Shown here: one piece after another, positions 11,289 through 21,250 of the stretch
How the letters are laid out: each line of letters starts with the position of its first letter
Numbering within the stretch: position 1 is the stretch's first letter
DNA from: Phlebiopsis flavidoalba
Taxonomy: Eukaryota > Basidiomycota > Agaricomycetes > Polyporales > Phanerochaetaceae
DNA length: 64,000 bases
Assembly (NCBI GenBank): GCA_035772785.1
Contig: JAOCPU010000033.1
Coordinates: forward strand, 307,881 to 371,880
Reading direction: 5' to 3'
Program-made: the position numbers and the translations under genes
Notes under the pieces: generated by a model
Database searches by the model: none
Told to the model about the DNA's origin: nothing
What the model saw: only the letters and a program-made list of their open reading frames with translations

Positions 11289-11910
11289 TAAAGCTCTACA
11301 TAAGTCTACCCACGGATCGACTTGGATCCGTACCCGCAGATCAGTGGCATTTCTAAGGCCTGACCCAGATCCACACGGGTATTTGGGCACAGATCATCTG
11401 TGACCCACGAGTCCGAGTCTTGCAAGTTTTGGGTCACGGGTCTACCTGTCAGAAAATACTTAAGACAAAGGCTGACATGTCTATAGTGAGTGAGGTATGT
11501 ATGACATGCTATATATATATATATGATATTGATAATGGCATAGGTATGCTTGAAACATGCATATAAGTATTATATGAGCAAATCTATAAATACCCATGGG
11601 CTTTCTTAGTGAAGGACAGGGGTAAACCCCTGGGTATCTCGAACCTGACCCCTACGGTACCCCAGGGGTTTCAAGGGTTTTGGAATCCTGACCCCTACCC
11701 CTACCCCCCGGTACCCCTACCCCTAACCCCCATGGGTTACCCTTACCCCTGTCCTTCACTAGGCTTTCTCAAATCCAAACCCTTGACCCAGATCTGCCAC
11801 TGACTCATGGCCACAGGTGACTCAGATCCACGGATCAGTATACCCACGGGTTTTCCCACAGCTCTACTCACAAGTACCCATGGATGACCCAGACTCATGC
11901 AGAGCTTTTA
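11289..11910 (-). mobile_element. Non-autonomous hAT-like element, family B, copy 2 (carries a nested insertion)
   Basis: The ends TAAAGCTCTACATAAGTCT and (reverse complement) TAAAAGCTCTGCATGAGTCT are flanked by a perfect 8-bp target duplication, GAGTACGC, at 11281-11288 and 11911-11918. The body aligns with copy 1 (8748-9206) in reverse orientation, and the extra length is explained by the element at 11607-11761. The insertion splits an exon of the hAT transposase gene between the codons for CTSVL and AKYQKV. Confidence 0.9.
11607..11761 (+). mobile_element. Non-autonomous hAT-like element, family A, copy 2 (CCCCTA type), nested
   Basis: A 155-bp element with near-perfect inverted ends TAGTGAAGGACAGGGGTAA. 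It is flanked by a perfect 8-bp duplication, GGCTTTCT (11599-11606 and 11762-11769). The uninterrupted sequence is seen in copy 1 of family B, confirming the insertion. Almost all of it consists of CCCCTA repeats and GGGGT complements, with GTACCCC words. The C-runs would allow a G-quadruplex on the minus strand. Confidence 0.93.
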
Positions 11911-12720
11911 GAGTACGCTCGTGCAGACCTTGCTCCGCCTAATGATATCATGCTCTGCGAGTCCTCCGACTATCCGAAGGAGGGCGCAAAACTCGGAGAC
12001 CTCGACGATACGTATAGACTGGAATATGTTGTAAGAAATGAGTCGAGTGTGAGATATGAAAGAAATATACCTGGTCATTGGCTGCAATAAAGCGGATTAG
12101 AGCCTGCTTGAAGTTTTCCACGCTGAACGGAGGAGGAACTTCGGCGTAGTCCTGAACGCCTGCGCCAGCATGTGGCTCCAGGATGTATTTCCGAAGAAGA
12201 TCAGCCCACTGTTGCTCCTTCACGAGAGCAATCCACTCTGCCTTGTGATGGCGAAATATATAGTCCCGAAGAACCGTCGTGCTGGTGTAGAGAGTATACT
12301 TCCAAATTCTCGAATCATCCAATATGAGCTGGGGAGAGGATGCAAAAGTGTCTCTATGAAGCCGTCAGTAGGACATAACACTATTGAACCTGAGGAATTC
12401 AAAACCTACTTGCACTTGAGATATGTCTGGACACGTTCGGGGGTTGCAAGCATTTCCACGGTCGAAGAACAGCGGTAGGTCCTTAGCGGCGTTAGAACAA
12501 GGGGTAACAGTCTCCTCGGGAAGCTGTGGCATCGGAAAGTCGTCATCGACGTCATTTTCCGGAACATTCTCCGGACCCGCGGCAATGCGGGCTTTAATGG
12601 CTGATGCTGCCGCAGAGGTAATTGGCGTAGCGGCGCCGGATCCTGGTTGTAATTGGAGAGTTTGTTCCTTCCTCGGCCATCAGGAAAAATCTTCGTTGAA
12701 ATAAACCAAAAATAAACCAA

Positions 12721-13439
12721 TAAACCGTACAGGAGTGTAAAAGTGATTTATTTGCCATTTTGAACCTGTACATTTTAGTTTATTTTTTGTTTATGAGGGT
12801 ATTTTGTTTATGATCTATTTATTTCACATTCAACATTGTTATTTTTTATTCTCTTTTGATTTATTACTTGTTACATATGTCTATATGTTTTGATCCCATT
12901 TAAATATGGTTTGAATGCAATTTAGACCCCATTTATTTGGTGTTTAGCATGTTAACACATTCTGATACTATTTATAGTTCATTCTACTCCCATTTAACCG
13001 AGATTAAATATGTTTCTATATACTCATTTGGTTTAGCTTCTATTACTATTGTGTATCACTGATGTTCAACCTGTTTATATATTTTGATACCATTGAGCTG
13101 TTATTTCTCTTCAATTCAGCTTTGGTGCAGGCTGTTTACTTGGTTTTATTGTGGTCAAATGAGGTTTATGATTTCTTTATCTAGTATTCAAAGCATCTTT
13201 ATGTTCAAATTCTGTTTGGTAGTGACATTGGTCTAGTTTTTGGTTATACATAGAGTGCTCATATATTTGATGTACATTGCATGACTGTGTATAAGTACTA
13301 CCCAAGTTTACTTTTGCTTTAGGAATGAGCATATTAATAGCTTTTTTGACTGAGTTTCTGTTGATGTATCACATATGGCTATAAATGTTTAATTGACTGA
13401 GTGATAGTTGCTTGATACTTAGAAATTCTATAGGCTATG
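12721..13439. other. AT-rich, CpG-poor spacer
   Basis: AT-rich sequence with one CpG between about 12741 and 13440 by my reading. The left edge (12700-12800) has repeated AATAAACC/GGTTTATT words on both strands, which could be remnants of terminal repeats. No open frame of interest. Confidence 0.6.
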
Positions 13440-13447
13440 CTAATGCT

Positions 13448-13866
13448 TAGTGAAGGACGTGGGTAGAACCATGGGTATCTTGGAGCCTACCCCTACCCAC
13501 ACCCACCAAAACCCATACCCATCACCATGGGTGTGGGTTTTTGAAGGGTACAGGTGGGTATGGGTAAGAACCATGGGTTTGGACTATAAATCACTATAAA
13601 AACACAAGGTAGGCATGTCATACAAGTTATAGAATATATACCAGACATGTATAATACTGTATAGAGCAATATTACAATGCTCAACAATGTGATTGTAATG
13701 TTTTCTGTCAAAATGCAGAATATTTCACCAAATATCACACTGCTGATATTAAGCGGTGGGTTTTTGGTGGGTACTGTGGGTTTTGGGATGGCTACCCCTA
13801 CCCATACCCATAGGTACCCATACCCACAACCCACGTGGGTTACCCCCATACCCATGTCCTTTACTA
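13448..13866 (+). mobile_element. Non-autonomous hAT-like element, family A, copy 3 (CCCATA type)
   Basis: The ends TAGTGAAGGACGTGGGTA and (reverse complement) TAGTAAAGGACATGGGTA bound 419 bp. They are flanked by a perfect 8-bp duplication, CTAATGCT (13440-13447 and 13867-13874). The subterminal zones contain CCCATA/TATGGG and CCATGGG repeats. The middle is AT-rich and non-coding. The same end sequence in three copies with different internal repeats defines the family. Confidence 0.93.
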
Positions 13867-13874
13867 CTAATGCT

Positions 13875-16010
13875 ATGCACAAGTTCTAGACTTTTTCTTG
13901 TGCTCAAGTGTCCACTTTATGGTAATTTGTATGATCTCTGGAGGTATTTATTAATAAACAGGGTGTTAAGAGAAGAGTGGCTAGCAGTCAGTGAGGTCAT
14001 GTCATCAAAACCCACTGTACTCAAAGGCATACACAATCCTGACAAAACAAAATCGGAAAGTGAAAGATATGGTCATACTTACAGGCATCAACATGAGAAA
14101 AGATATCTAACCTCGACTGGACTCCAATAGGTCAGCGCGTCACGAAATACTTGGTCGAGCAAAACTGGTGCTTGTCGCGCGACAAGACTTGGCGCGCGGT
14201 CCTATCAAAACGGCCTCGATGGCGCACTCAACTCAAACTCTACATCCCCTGCTCTCAAATTCCTCGGTATGTCCCACTTTTACGCATGAAACATCCAGCC
14301 CGAAGCTCTCCGAGCCTCCTCGGGCTTCCGATCCAACTGGAACGGGTGCCCGAGGAACCTCGGGGAAGCCTCGGAGCTGGCCGCGCGTCGCATTCCAAGT
14401 CTAGGCGCCCGCGAGACTTGTACTCGCGCATCCATCCACCTCAGCCGTTCACGGAGAACGGCGCCCTCCTCCTCTCTCTCGCTCACACAAGGGTCTCCCA
14501 CTGGAGTCCCTGATAGTCTAATCACCTCTCCCACACCCACTGCGCACGAAGATCGCCGCCAAACCCCGCTCAAACACTGCGCGCGGCCAAAACTGAACCA
14601 CCGCGACCGTGCCCTCGACTGGGACCTGTCAAGACACGCTAGGAGTGGAGGAACGCGTGACAAGGCGTGCAATGCACCCTTGTTCACGCTTGGAATGGAT
14701 GAAACGAGCCAGTGGGCTCGAGGGCGCGAGGTGCGTGCCCAACCTTACTGCGCGCACACGCTCGCTCATCCCACCGCGTGGACGCGTCCACAAATGAGCG
14801 AAAGGATGGCCCAAGAGCATCCAGAAGACCCAGGAGCGTGCTGCTGCGCGCTCCCAACACCCAAGGTGAGTACCACACACCGTATCTTGCCATGAACCGC
14901 GCCACCACACCCGTCCACCACCTCCACCGCGGCCATGCGCACCGCGGCCATGCGCACCGCCGTCACCGCGCCGTTGGCAACCAACACGGCCAACGACACC
15001 TTCGTGTCATCTACAAGAGCACCGCCGCCCGCTACCAATAGGACTAGCCCAGTCACGGCCGCGACGCCGTCCGCGACCAACACAAACACCGCGGCCTCGA
15101 CGTCACCCGCAAGCACCATGAAAAAGCGCGTCCATCGCGCCGTCCGTGAGCACCGCGGACAGCCCAGCCATGGCGCTGTCTACGGCCACCACGAACGTCC
15201 CGAACACGACAGCATAGACGTGCCGCGTGGACCGTGCATGCGCCCTTGCGAGGTGCGCCCCCACATCCCTCGCATTCACCTACCCATGCTTGCCCACGGC
15301 GACCCCACCGCGCGTACTCGGACGGAGGCAAATCTACAGAAACCCCAACAGTATACGAATAGGCACAGGCTAACGAAGACGGCCGGACGTGAACGAGCAC
15401 ACGGGGACGCAGTCAAACCCATGCTCGCGACGACTCCATGCGTTCGCGGCCGAGCGCATGCCCACCACGACGGCCGTACGAAAACGAACACAAGCCCTAC
15501 GCAACTCAGGCCATTTCAACTGGGCCGTCTCGACTCGCTCGCTGCAGCCACGTCATCCGTACGTACCCCATTTGCAGGTCCGCCCGTGTACTGATACATG
15601 CCGTCCAACTCCCGCCTCGGCTCGCCCGTACCCTCACAAACGCAGACCAACCGAAAACAGCAGCGCACAAACAAGTACAAGCCTCGTCCGAGCCCGGCTG
15701 CCTCAGCTCGCCTGCACGCACGTGAGCGCATACCCCGCTGTCACAACTCAGCTTCATACACACAAACACAAGTTGACAGATACAGGCCGACGCACGCAGG
15801 CCGATGTATGTACCACCTTGGCTGTTCCGGCTCGCCTGTACCCATGTACACAGGTCTACGACCAACAACGCAGGGCTGGTGCATACAAGCTGAAGCGTAC
15901 AGGCCAACCCATGCAGGCCAATGTATACAGGCCAACGCCCCCACCTTGTCCACCCTGGTCTGTACACATAGACACACGCTCTATGCTTGGTCTAGTCCTT
16001 TCTCCTGCAG
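13875..16010. other. GC-rich degenerate region with weak tandem repetition, no gene recognised
   Basis: From about 14150 the sequence turns GC-rich, with long overlapping open frames in all six phases. Their Ala/Thr/Pro/Arg/His-rich products look like composition artefacts. An exact short duplication (CCGCGGCCATGCGCA) occurs near 14929-14955. Between about 15600 and 15950 a loose 110-135 bp unit recurs about three times, marked by GGCT...CTCGCCTGYAC and CAGGCC.A words. I see no domain or transposon end. Confidence 0.4.
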
Positions 16011-16363
16011 ATCAAGTTGTATTTTGATGCTGTTGTATGTAGTAAAAATGTTGCAATTAGCTCACCTGTCAAGTAGAGTAAACACTAATACCAACACATG
16101 TTATATGAATCAATCTATGAAGTTTGAATGACCATACCATAGATTCATAAACACATTGAATACTCTTTGAGCAAGTTTAAATGGAATTATCACGTTTACA
16201 TATTGAACCATGTCTAAATCCATTTGAACACTTTGAATTGAAAATGACCAAATAAACACCCTAAACCACAAATAAACCCTCTGACAATGTCCAAAGTGGT
16301 TTTTAGGGTGTCCATGAGGTTCTTTTTTCATTCAAGCCATGTATTTCAATTAATTTTCCATTC
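16011..16363. other. AT-rich spacer
   Basis: Low-GC sequence with only one CpG seen between about 16021 and 16320. It contains AATAAACMCC words resembling those at 12700-12730 but in inverse order, perhaps the other edge of an old element. No gene. Confidence 0.4.
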
Positions 16364-16365
16364 AG

Positions 16366-16581
16366 AAGGAGTCATTTGCCCCAAACATTTTTCCTGATGG
16401 CGTTGCGGCCGTTCAACAAGTGGCAAGCAGCGCGAGTAGCAGCGACTTTGCGTGTAGGAACAGCTGTGCATGTGGGGTGGCTCCTCCGTGGGGGCCGCCA
16501 GCCCTGGAAGATCTTTTTAGAGGCATGGGTATGGTACCAAGTGAGATGTGTCAGTATACAATAAGGCTAGAGCTGTGTTGA
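16366..16581 (+). CDS. Exon-like open frame, unknown protein
   Basis: Follows a good splice acceptor (TTTTCCATTCAG, ending 16365) and stays open for 71 codons to TGA at 16579-16581. The product starts KESFAPNIFPDGVAAVQQ, has a Ser-rich stretch and a CRNSCACG cluster, and ends near GMGMVPSE. Composition looks protein-like rather than random, but no family is recognised and no upstream exon could be placed. It could be a terminal exon of a decayed gene. Confidence 0.25.
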   Translation, partial: KESFAPNIFPDGVAAVQQVASSASSSDFACRNSCACGVAPPWGPPALEDLFRGMGMVPSEMCQYTIRLELC

Positions 16582-16863
16582 GAATGGTTGAGTGAAGAAA
16601 AGAGGACTCTGCACTGCAGTCGCTTTTCGATTGTGAGCAATACTTTTATATACCCTTGTATTTGTCAACGTGCGAAATAAAGCTCCTCGTTGGTCCAACC
16701 CAAATGCTGCCACGGCAGTAGGAGCATGTTGTGCATCTTTTGAGAAGAACAGATTCAGGAACCACAAATGTGGATGCGAAGCTCTGCCTGTATGTATTCG
16801 TTCAAGCTGTTGAACTTGCTTCCAGTTACTACTGCATCAAAAGCTACGCGGTCTAACCAAGGG

Positions 16864-17250
16864 TGTCATGCAAGAAAAATTCCGCCACAGAACATTCCAG
16901 CATATTCCTACTCTTTCCATTCGATCCGAAGATGCTCTCTAGAAGGTTCCACCATATGGTGAATAAGCAGGCAAGACCTTCCAGCACATCGATGTCATGC
17001 AAGAAAATTCCGCCACAGAACATTCCAGCATATTCCTACTCTTTCCATTCGATCTGAAGATGCTCTCTAGAAGGTTCCGCCATATGGTGAATAAGCAGGC
17101 AAGACCTTCCAGCACATTCCACGACAAGCTTACCAAGCAGAGCTGGACATTCCAGCACATTCCGTAGAATGCTTACCAAGCGTCGCTGAATATTCCAGCA
17201 CATTCCGTAGGCTGCTGACCAAGCAGACAGAACATTCCGGCATATTCCAT
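16864..17250 (+). repeat. Tandem repeats rich in ATTCCAGCACATTCC
   Basis: A unit of about 130 bp starting TGTCATGCAAGAAAA (16864) is followed by a nearly identical second unit starting about 16993. Then come shorter repeats of about 50 bp built on ACATTCCAGCACATTCCGT and TTACCAAGC (17100-17250). This lies directly upstream of the TATA-like motif and gag of the gypsy element, so it is probably the U3/LTR region of that element. The LTR borders cannot be fixed because no second LTR is in the window. Confidence 0.75.
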
Positions 17251-17330
17251 GGCAGCTGACAAAGCTGCGCCTATTTGAAATTGCCTGGAAAGCGTGCACA
17301 AACCCGACCACGCATACACATACACGGAAA

Positions 17331-17342
17331 AGGTATAAGTAG
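17331..17342 (+). promoter_or_regulatory. Candidate TATA box of the gypsy element
   Basis: GGTATAAGTAG lies between the upstream repeats and the leader of the gag gene, the usual position of an LTR promoter. Assigned only from motif and position. Confidence 0.4.
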
Positions 17343-18064
17343 TCCCCCTTCGTCGTGTAGATAGAGGATGATATAGAGATCCCCTCATCTTACGCCCCCA
17401 AGTTCCCCTCCTTAGAGACAGTGTCTAAACGTAGGCACTAGAGACTACTATCCAACCTACGACATACGGTCTAGGAAGGATACTTTGTTTATTCGTACTT
17501 CTAGCTGTGCAATACACAATCTCTCCCTCTCAAGTCCAGGTTCCATTACTTCAACGGAAGTGTGGAATAGACCCGTGCAGTGCTCCGACTGAAGTTTGAA
17601 AGAGCATTCGGCCATCAAGCAGGCAGCGTGTACTCTCGAGTCACCCGATCGACATTGGTCACTCCGACTGAAATCTATTGAAGCACACGGCTTATAGATA
17701 GGCAGCGTGTGTCCAGGGTCACCTCAACCTTTACGTTCTTTACACCAACCGCCCAACCCGCAACTCGATACTTCCCCTCCGAACGACTGAGATAGCCCGA
17801 CTTACGTCAGGTCCGGTGAACCTCAGAGGAAAGCATTCACTTCTTTTCCCTACCCTGAGTTTACTTCCCGTAGGCTCAGTACTAGGCACCCGTAGATCAG
17901 TGTCCAGCTTTCCTGTACGACATAAGTGGAGCCCACCGCGAGGGGGGATCCATAGTTGTATGTGTGCTGGTTGTGTCACTATCGAACACCACACCCCTCA
18001 AACTATCACTCAAGCCGCAAGACATCCTTCCTTCTCTCCGACGACCCCTCAGTTGTGTTTATAC
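17343..18064 (+). other. Leader of the gypsy element with a short duplicated block
   Basis: Non-coding sequence between the TATA-like motif and the gag ATG. Two related blocks beginning TCCGACTGAA and ending CAGGCAGCGTGT occur at about 17548-17635 and 17660-17711. A primer-binding site could not be assigned with confidence. Confidence 0.4.
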
Positions 18065-20602
18065 ATGACTACCCTCACCGCCGCCGATTTGCCTTTTATT
18101 AGGCACGAAAGGCGCCCCCCAAGAAGTCACTGGCAAGTACTCAGATGTGGATCGGTTCCTGTATCACTACAACCGTCTGTGCCTGAAGTACAATGTCACC
18201 TTGGACCAAGAGAAGATCGACAACATCACCCAGTACTGTTCCCGCAAGGTACGTGAAGTCCTTGAGGGAATTCCGGCATTCACTGGTAGCCAATGGGACG
18301 ATTTTTCCGACAACATCCGAAAGTACTTCGAGGCTGACAAGGAAGCCAAGCGCTATCGGATTAATGACATCGAGGTTTACGTTCAGCAGTCCAAGCAAAA
18401 GTCCATGAAGACACTTGAGCATTGGAACAAGTACAATCGAGGCTTTATTCGTATTGTAGGCTGGTTGAAGCAAGAACAACGGCTTACTGACCGTGAAGCC
18501 AACTTCTACTTCTGGAAAGGCATTCCACGCCGTTTCCGCCAGCAGCTGGAACCACGAATCATTATCAAGAACCCTATGCACAACACCAAGGACCCGTTCA
18601 CTATCCGTATGGTCTGCAACGCCGCTGAGTCTCTGCTCAGCCGTGATCGCTTTGACAATGAGCGACTCCCATCAGACAGTGAAGACGAGACCTCAAATCC
18701 ATCCTCCTCCGAATCAGACAGTGAGGGAGAGGACGAAGAGAGTGATGGAGAGCGGTTCCTTAAGCGCTCCCCGCCTCCCGCTCTAAGCCCAGGCGATCAA
18801 CTCCAGAAGCACCCAAGAAGACGCACTCTAAGCCCAAGGAATTCTCCAAGAATGTGTCCTTTCGAGATCCGCCTGAGGTAATCTCATCGGAATCAGATAC
18901 CGACAAGCCCTCGGCTTCTCAGCGTCAGCAAGCCCGAGGCCTCAAGGGAAACAAGAGTGGTTCTCACTCTTCAGACCAAGAGGTAGAAGATCTCATCCAG
19001 CAGCTGAACAAACATGAACGTCGACGACCCCGCCTATGCAAAACCCTGTATTTCCGAGCATGCTCTAAGAACCCGCTAGTCAAAGATATCATCCCTAGCC
19101 CAGTTGTACAGCGTAAATCAACAGCCTTAGGAAGTTCGAACCGGCCATTTGATCGACAGCGTCCTCCTCACATGGACAACAACCTGCAGCGCGACTATCG
19201 CAAATGCTTTGGATGCGGAAACACAGGACATGGTATGGGTAGCTGCAGTCAACTCTTAGAGCTACTCAACCAGGGATCCATCACTCGAGACAACATGGGA
19301 CGCTACGTCATGAAGAATGGTGATCAGATCCGCAAGAACTCCTTCGACGAACCCCTTGCCCAAGCTGTCAGACGAGCACTGGGAGCAACTACCAACTTCA
19401 TTGGTGTGCCCACCTCCTCAGACGAAAGCGACGGAGATGTCTACTGGGGACATGAAGCAAACATTCAAGACTACTGGTCGGATGATGAGGACGACATTGC
19501 TCCTTACGTCTACGACGTTGAAGAACACCCCAAGCGCACAATTCGGACTACTCGGAAAGCCAAGGAAAGCTCATGGGTTCCTCATCGGAAGGAGTCTGGC
19601 GTCAGGGACAAGTCCAAGCCAGGCCGCCCAGTTGCCAAACGAGTATCTCCGGAGCCTGTATCTCCTGAGCCAGAGCAAGTCCCGTTCAACATGATACCGC
19701 CTATGCGTCCAACTCTATCGTTCAACCCACTGGATGACCGCAACATCATAGAAGACCGGGCAGGCCCTTCCAAGCCAACACCGGTACCAGTCCCAGTGTC
19801 AGCACCTGCGCCATCGAGATCCGACTCCTCCCTCAGCAAGCATGCCACAAGAAGATGTTGTCATGAAAGACTCCAAGCCAAAGGCCGAGCATGAGAAACG
19901 CCAGCCCAGAAAGTCAGATCTGCAAACGCTGGTTGATCCCAAGATCATGTTGGACCGAGTGCTGCGTGCGCCTATCACGGTAGCCATTGGAGAACTTCTG
20001 GCGGTATCCAAGGAAATGACCTCGCAGTTCCAAGATGTCATCAAGTTCAAGTCCGCGCACGACAGGAGCAGCGCGATAACGACACCCGTGCTCATGTCAG
20101 GCTTGCCAAAATCGAACCGGACACTTCCTCGTAATCTTTGCCAACAGCCATCACTGCCGCTGCTTTTGCACCGCGTAGCCGTGGACAGCTCATCCAGATT
20201 CCCCTAGATGCTACGGTGAACGCATCCTAGCTATCGTGGACACAGGATCCCAGCTCAACATTGTGAACCACAATATCTGGAAGAACCGGGTAGCAAGGCC
20301 TATGGATGTCACCCGCCGACTGGTCATAGAATGACGCCAGTGGAGGGGAAAGCATGCTCGAAGGACTAGTGTCAGATGTGCCTCTCACATGTGGAGGAGT
20401 GCGTACCACTGCCAACATCTACGTAGGCCCCAAGGCTCCCTTTGACCTCCTTCTGGGACGTCCATGGCAACGAGGAAACTTCGTCTCCATAGATGAACGC
20501 ATCGACTGGGACATATTTGCTTTTCAAGGACGGAAGAATCTACAGGTAAAACCTCAAAATGCTAGTCACTCCGGACCACGAAATCGATCCCAGGGTAATT
20601 GA
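18065..20602 (+). pseudogene. Ty3/gypsy gag and protease, frame-broken
   Basis: ATG at 18065. After a one-base frame change near 18102 the gag core reads clearly (GKYSDVDRFLYHYNRLCLKY, then VREVLEGIPAFTGSQWDD, FYFWKGIPRRFRQQLEPR), followed by an acidic serine-rich linker. A second change lies between about 18770 and 18850. A retroviral-type zinc knuckle CX2CX4HX4C (CFGCGNTGHGMGSC) lies at about 19205-19246. Further on, after stops near 19894 and 20207, the aspartic protease appears with the active-site motif IVDTGSQLNIVN at about 20234-20270, then PFDLLLGRPWQRGNF. This is the domain order of basidiomycete gypsy gag-pol polyproteins that package and mature the element's RNA. The matching pol begins only at about 30460. 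Because frame changes are frequent, the copy is not functional as written. Confidence 0.85.
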
Positions 20603-21250
20603 GTATATCAATTCCGCCCCACGCTGCTTTTTGATCCTAGGTCAGTAAAACGAAAGTTAAGAGCTTACTACACCACTGGCCAGGCCAGTGGACTCTCATC
20701 TAACCGTTTTGTAGAAGTCACTAGAGACTCGGAAGAGGATGCTCAAGACACATCCTCGGGAATCAAGACAATAACCATCAGGAACGTGCCCAGATCTCTC
20801 TCAGCGAAGAGCCATTAACGGGCCAATCCGCCAGCTACCTGTATGCCCTGAAGAAAGCCAGGAAGAATCAGACAACACACTACCAGAAGAGCCATGGATG
20901 CACCCAACGCCAGGAGCATGGCCAGAAGCTGTCCCATACTTCTACCTGCATACAGGGCAGTACGAGAGTTTCAAGCCTTCTGGACTCTGGTCACTTTCCT
21001 CAGCGTCCTCCTCTGGTGGGTTACCTCCACTCTAGCCAGCTTCCTAGGCCATACCATTGAGTTGGCAGCCCAAGGAATGGAATCCGTGCCACTTACCTTG
21101 CTCCCAGTGAGCTGGTACGCTGCCATAGTCGAAGAGCGCCCGCCCGAAACCAGAGCCCGAACGCGAAGTCCAAGAGCGCCCGCAAGAACACGGGCATCAG
21201 CGCAAACGCACGCGAGCACAGTCACGGTGAACGCACCGAAGAACCCGAGA
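20603..21250 (+). pseudogene. Gypsy element linker downstream of protease
   Basis: Coding-like sequence continues from the protease. Around 20895-20990 one frame reads WPEAVPYFYLHTGQYESF, which resembles the linker between protease and reverse transcriptase in basidiomycete gypsy elements. Stops separate this from both neighbours. The sequence then passes into Arg/Pro/Glu-rich frames with no recognisable domain. The true break point of the element lies somewhere around 21000-21300. Confidence 0.45.

Larger units (their letters stand above)
10390..12720 (-). pseudogene. hAT superfamily transposase, interrupted and truncated
   Basis: Read right to left, blocks of a basidiomycete hAT transposase appear in order. 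There is an N-terminal region with FPMPQLPEETVTPC (about 12500). Next is PFSVENFKQALIRFIAANDQ (about 12120-12071), then an intron at 12019-12070 (GTATAT...CCAG), then SIRIVEVSEFCALLRI (12018 down). The coding sequence is then split by the element at 11289-11910. Beyond it come VLAKYQKVMTIIKAHFS, an intron at 11182-11235, and ALERVSLTTDLWSSRNVVSY with the first catalytic Asp of the RNase H-like fold in LTTDLW. After an intron at 10891-10958 comes IGHVTSNNAMVNTAMM with the conserved Asn pair, then FDAKQRRIGCFLHILHLC. An acidic linker (about 10500-10580) follows, and recognisable sequence stops at the element at 10021. No C-terminal dimerisation domain was found, so the gene is dead as written. 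A related functional copy elsewhere could mobilise the short elements around it. Confidence 0.8.

Noticed and set aside
8748..11910. Reading the inverted B copies as long terminal inverted repeats of one 3-kb autonomous hAT element
   Set aside because: Each copy has its own terminal repeats and its own different perfect 8-bp duplication, so they are two independent insertions.
14150..16010. Multiple 70-220 aa open frames in all phases
   Set aside because: GC-rich degenerate repeats keep every frame open; products are Thr/Pro/His/Arg-biased and mutually overlapping.
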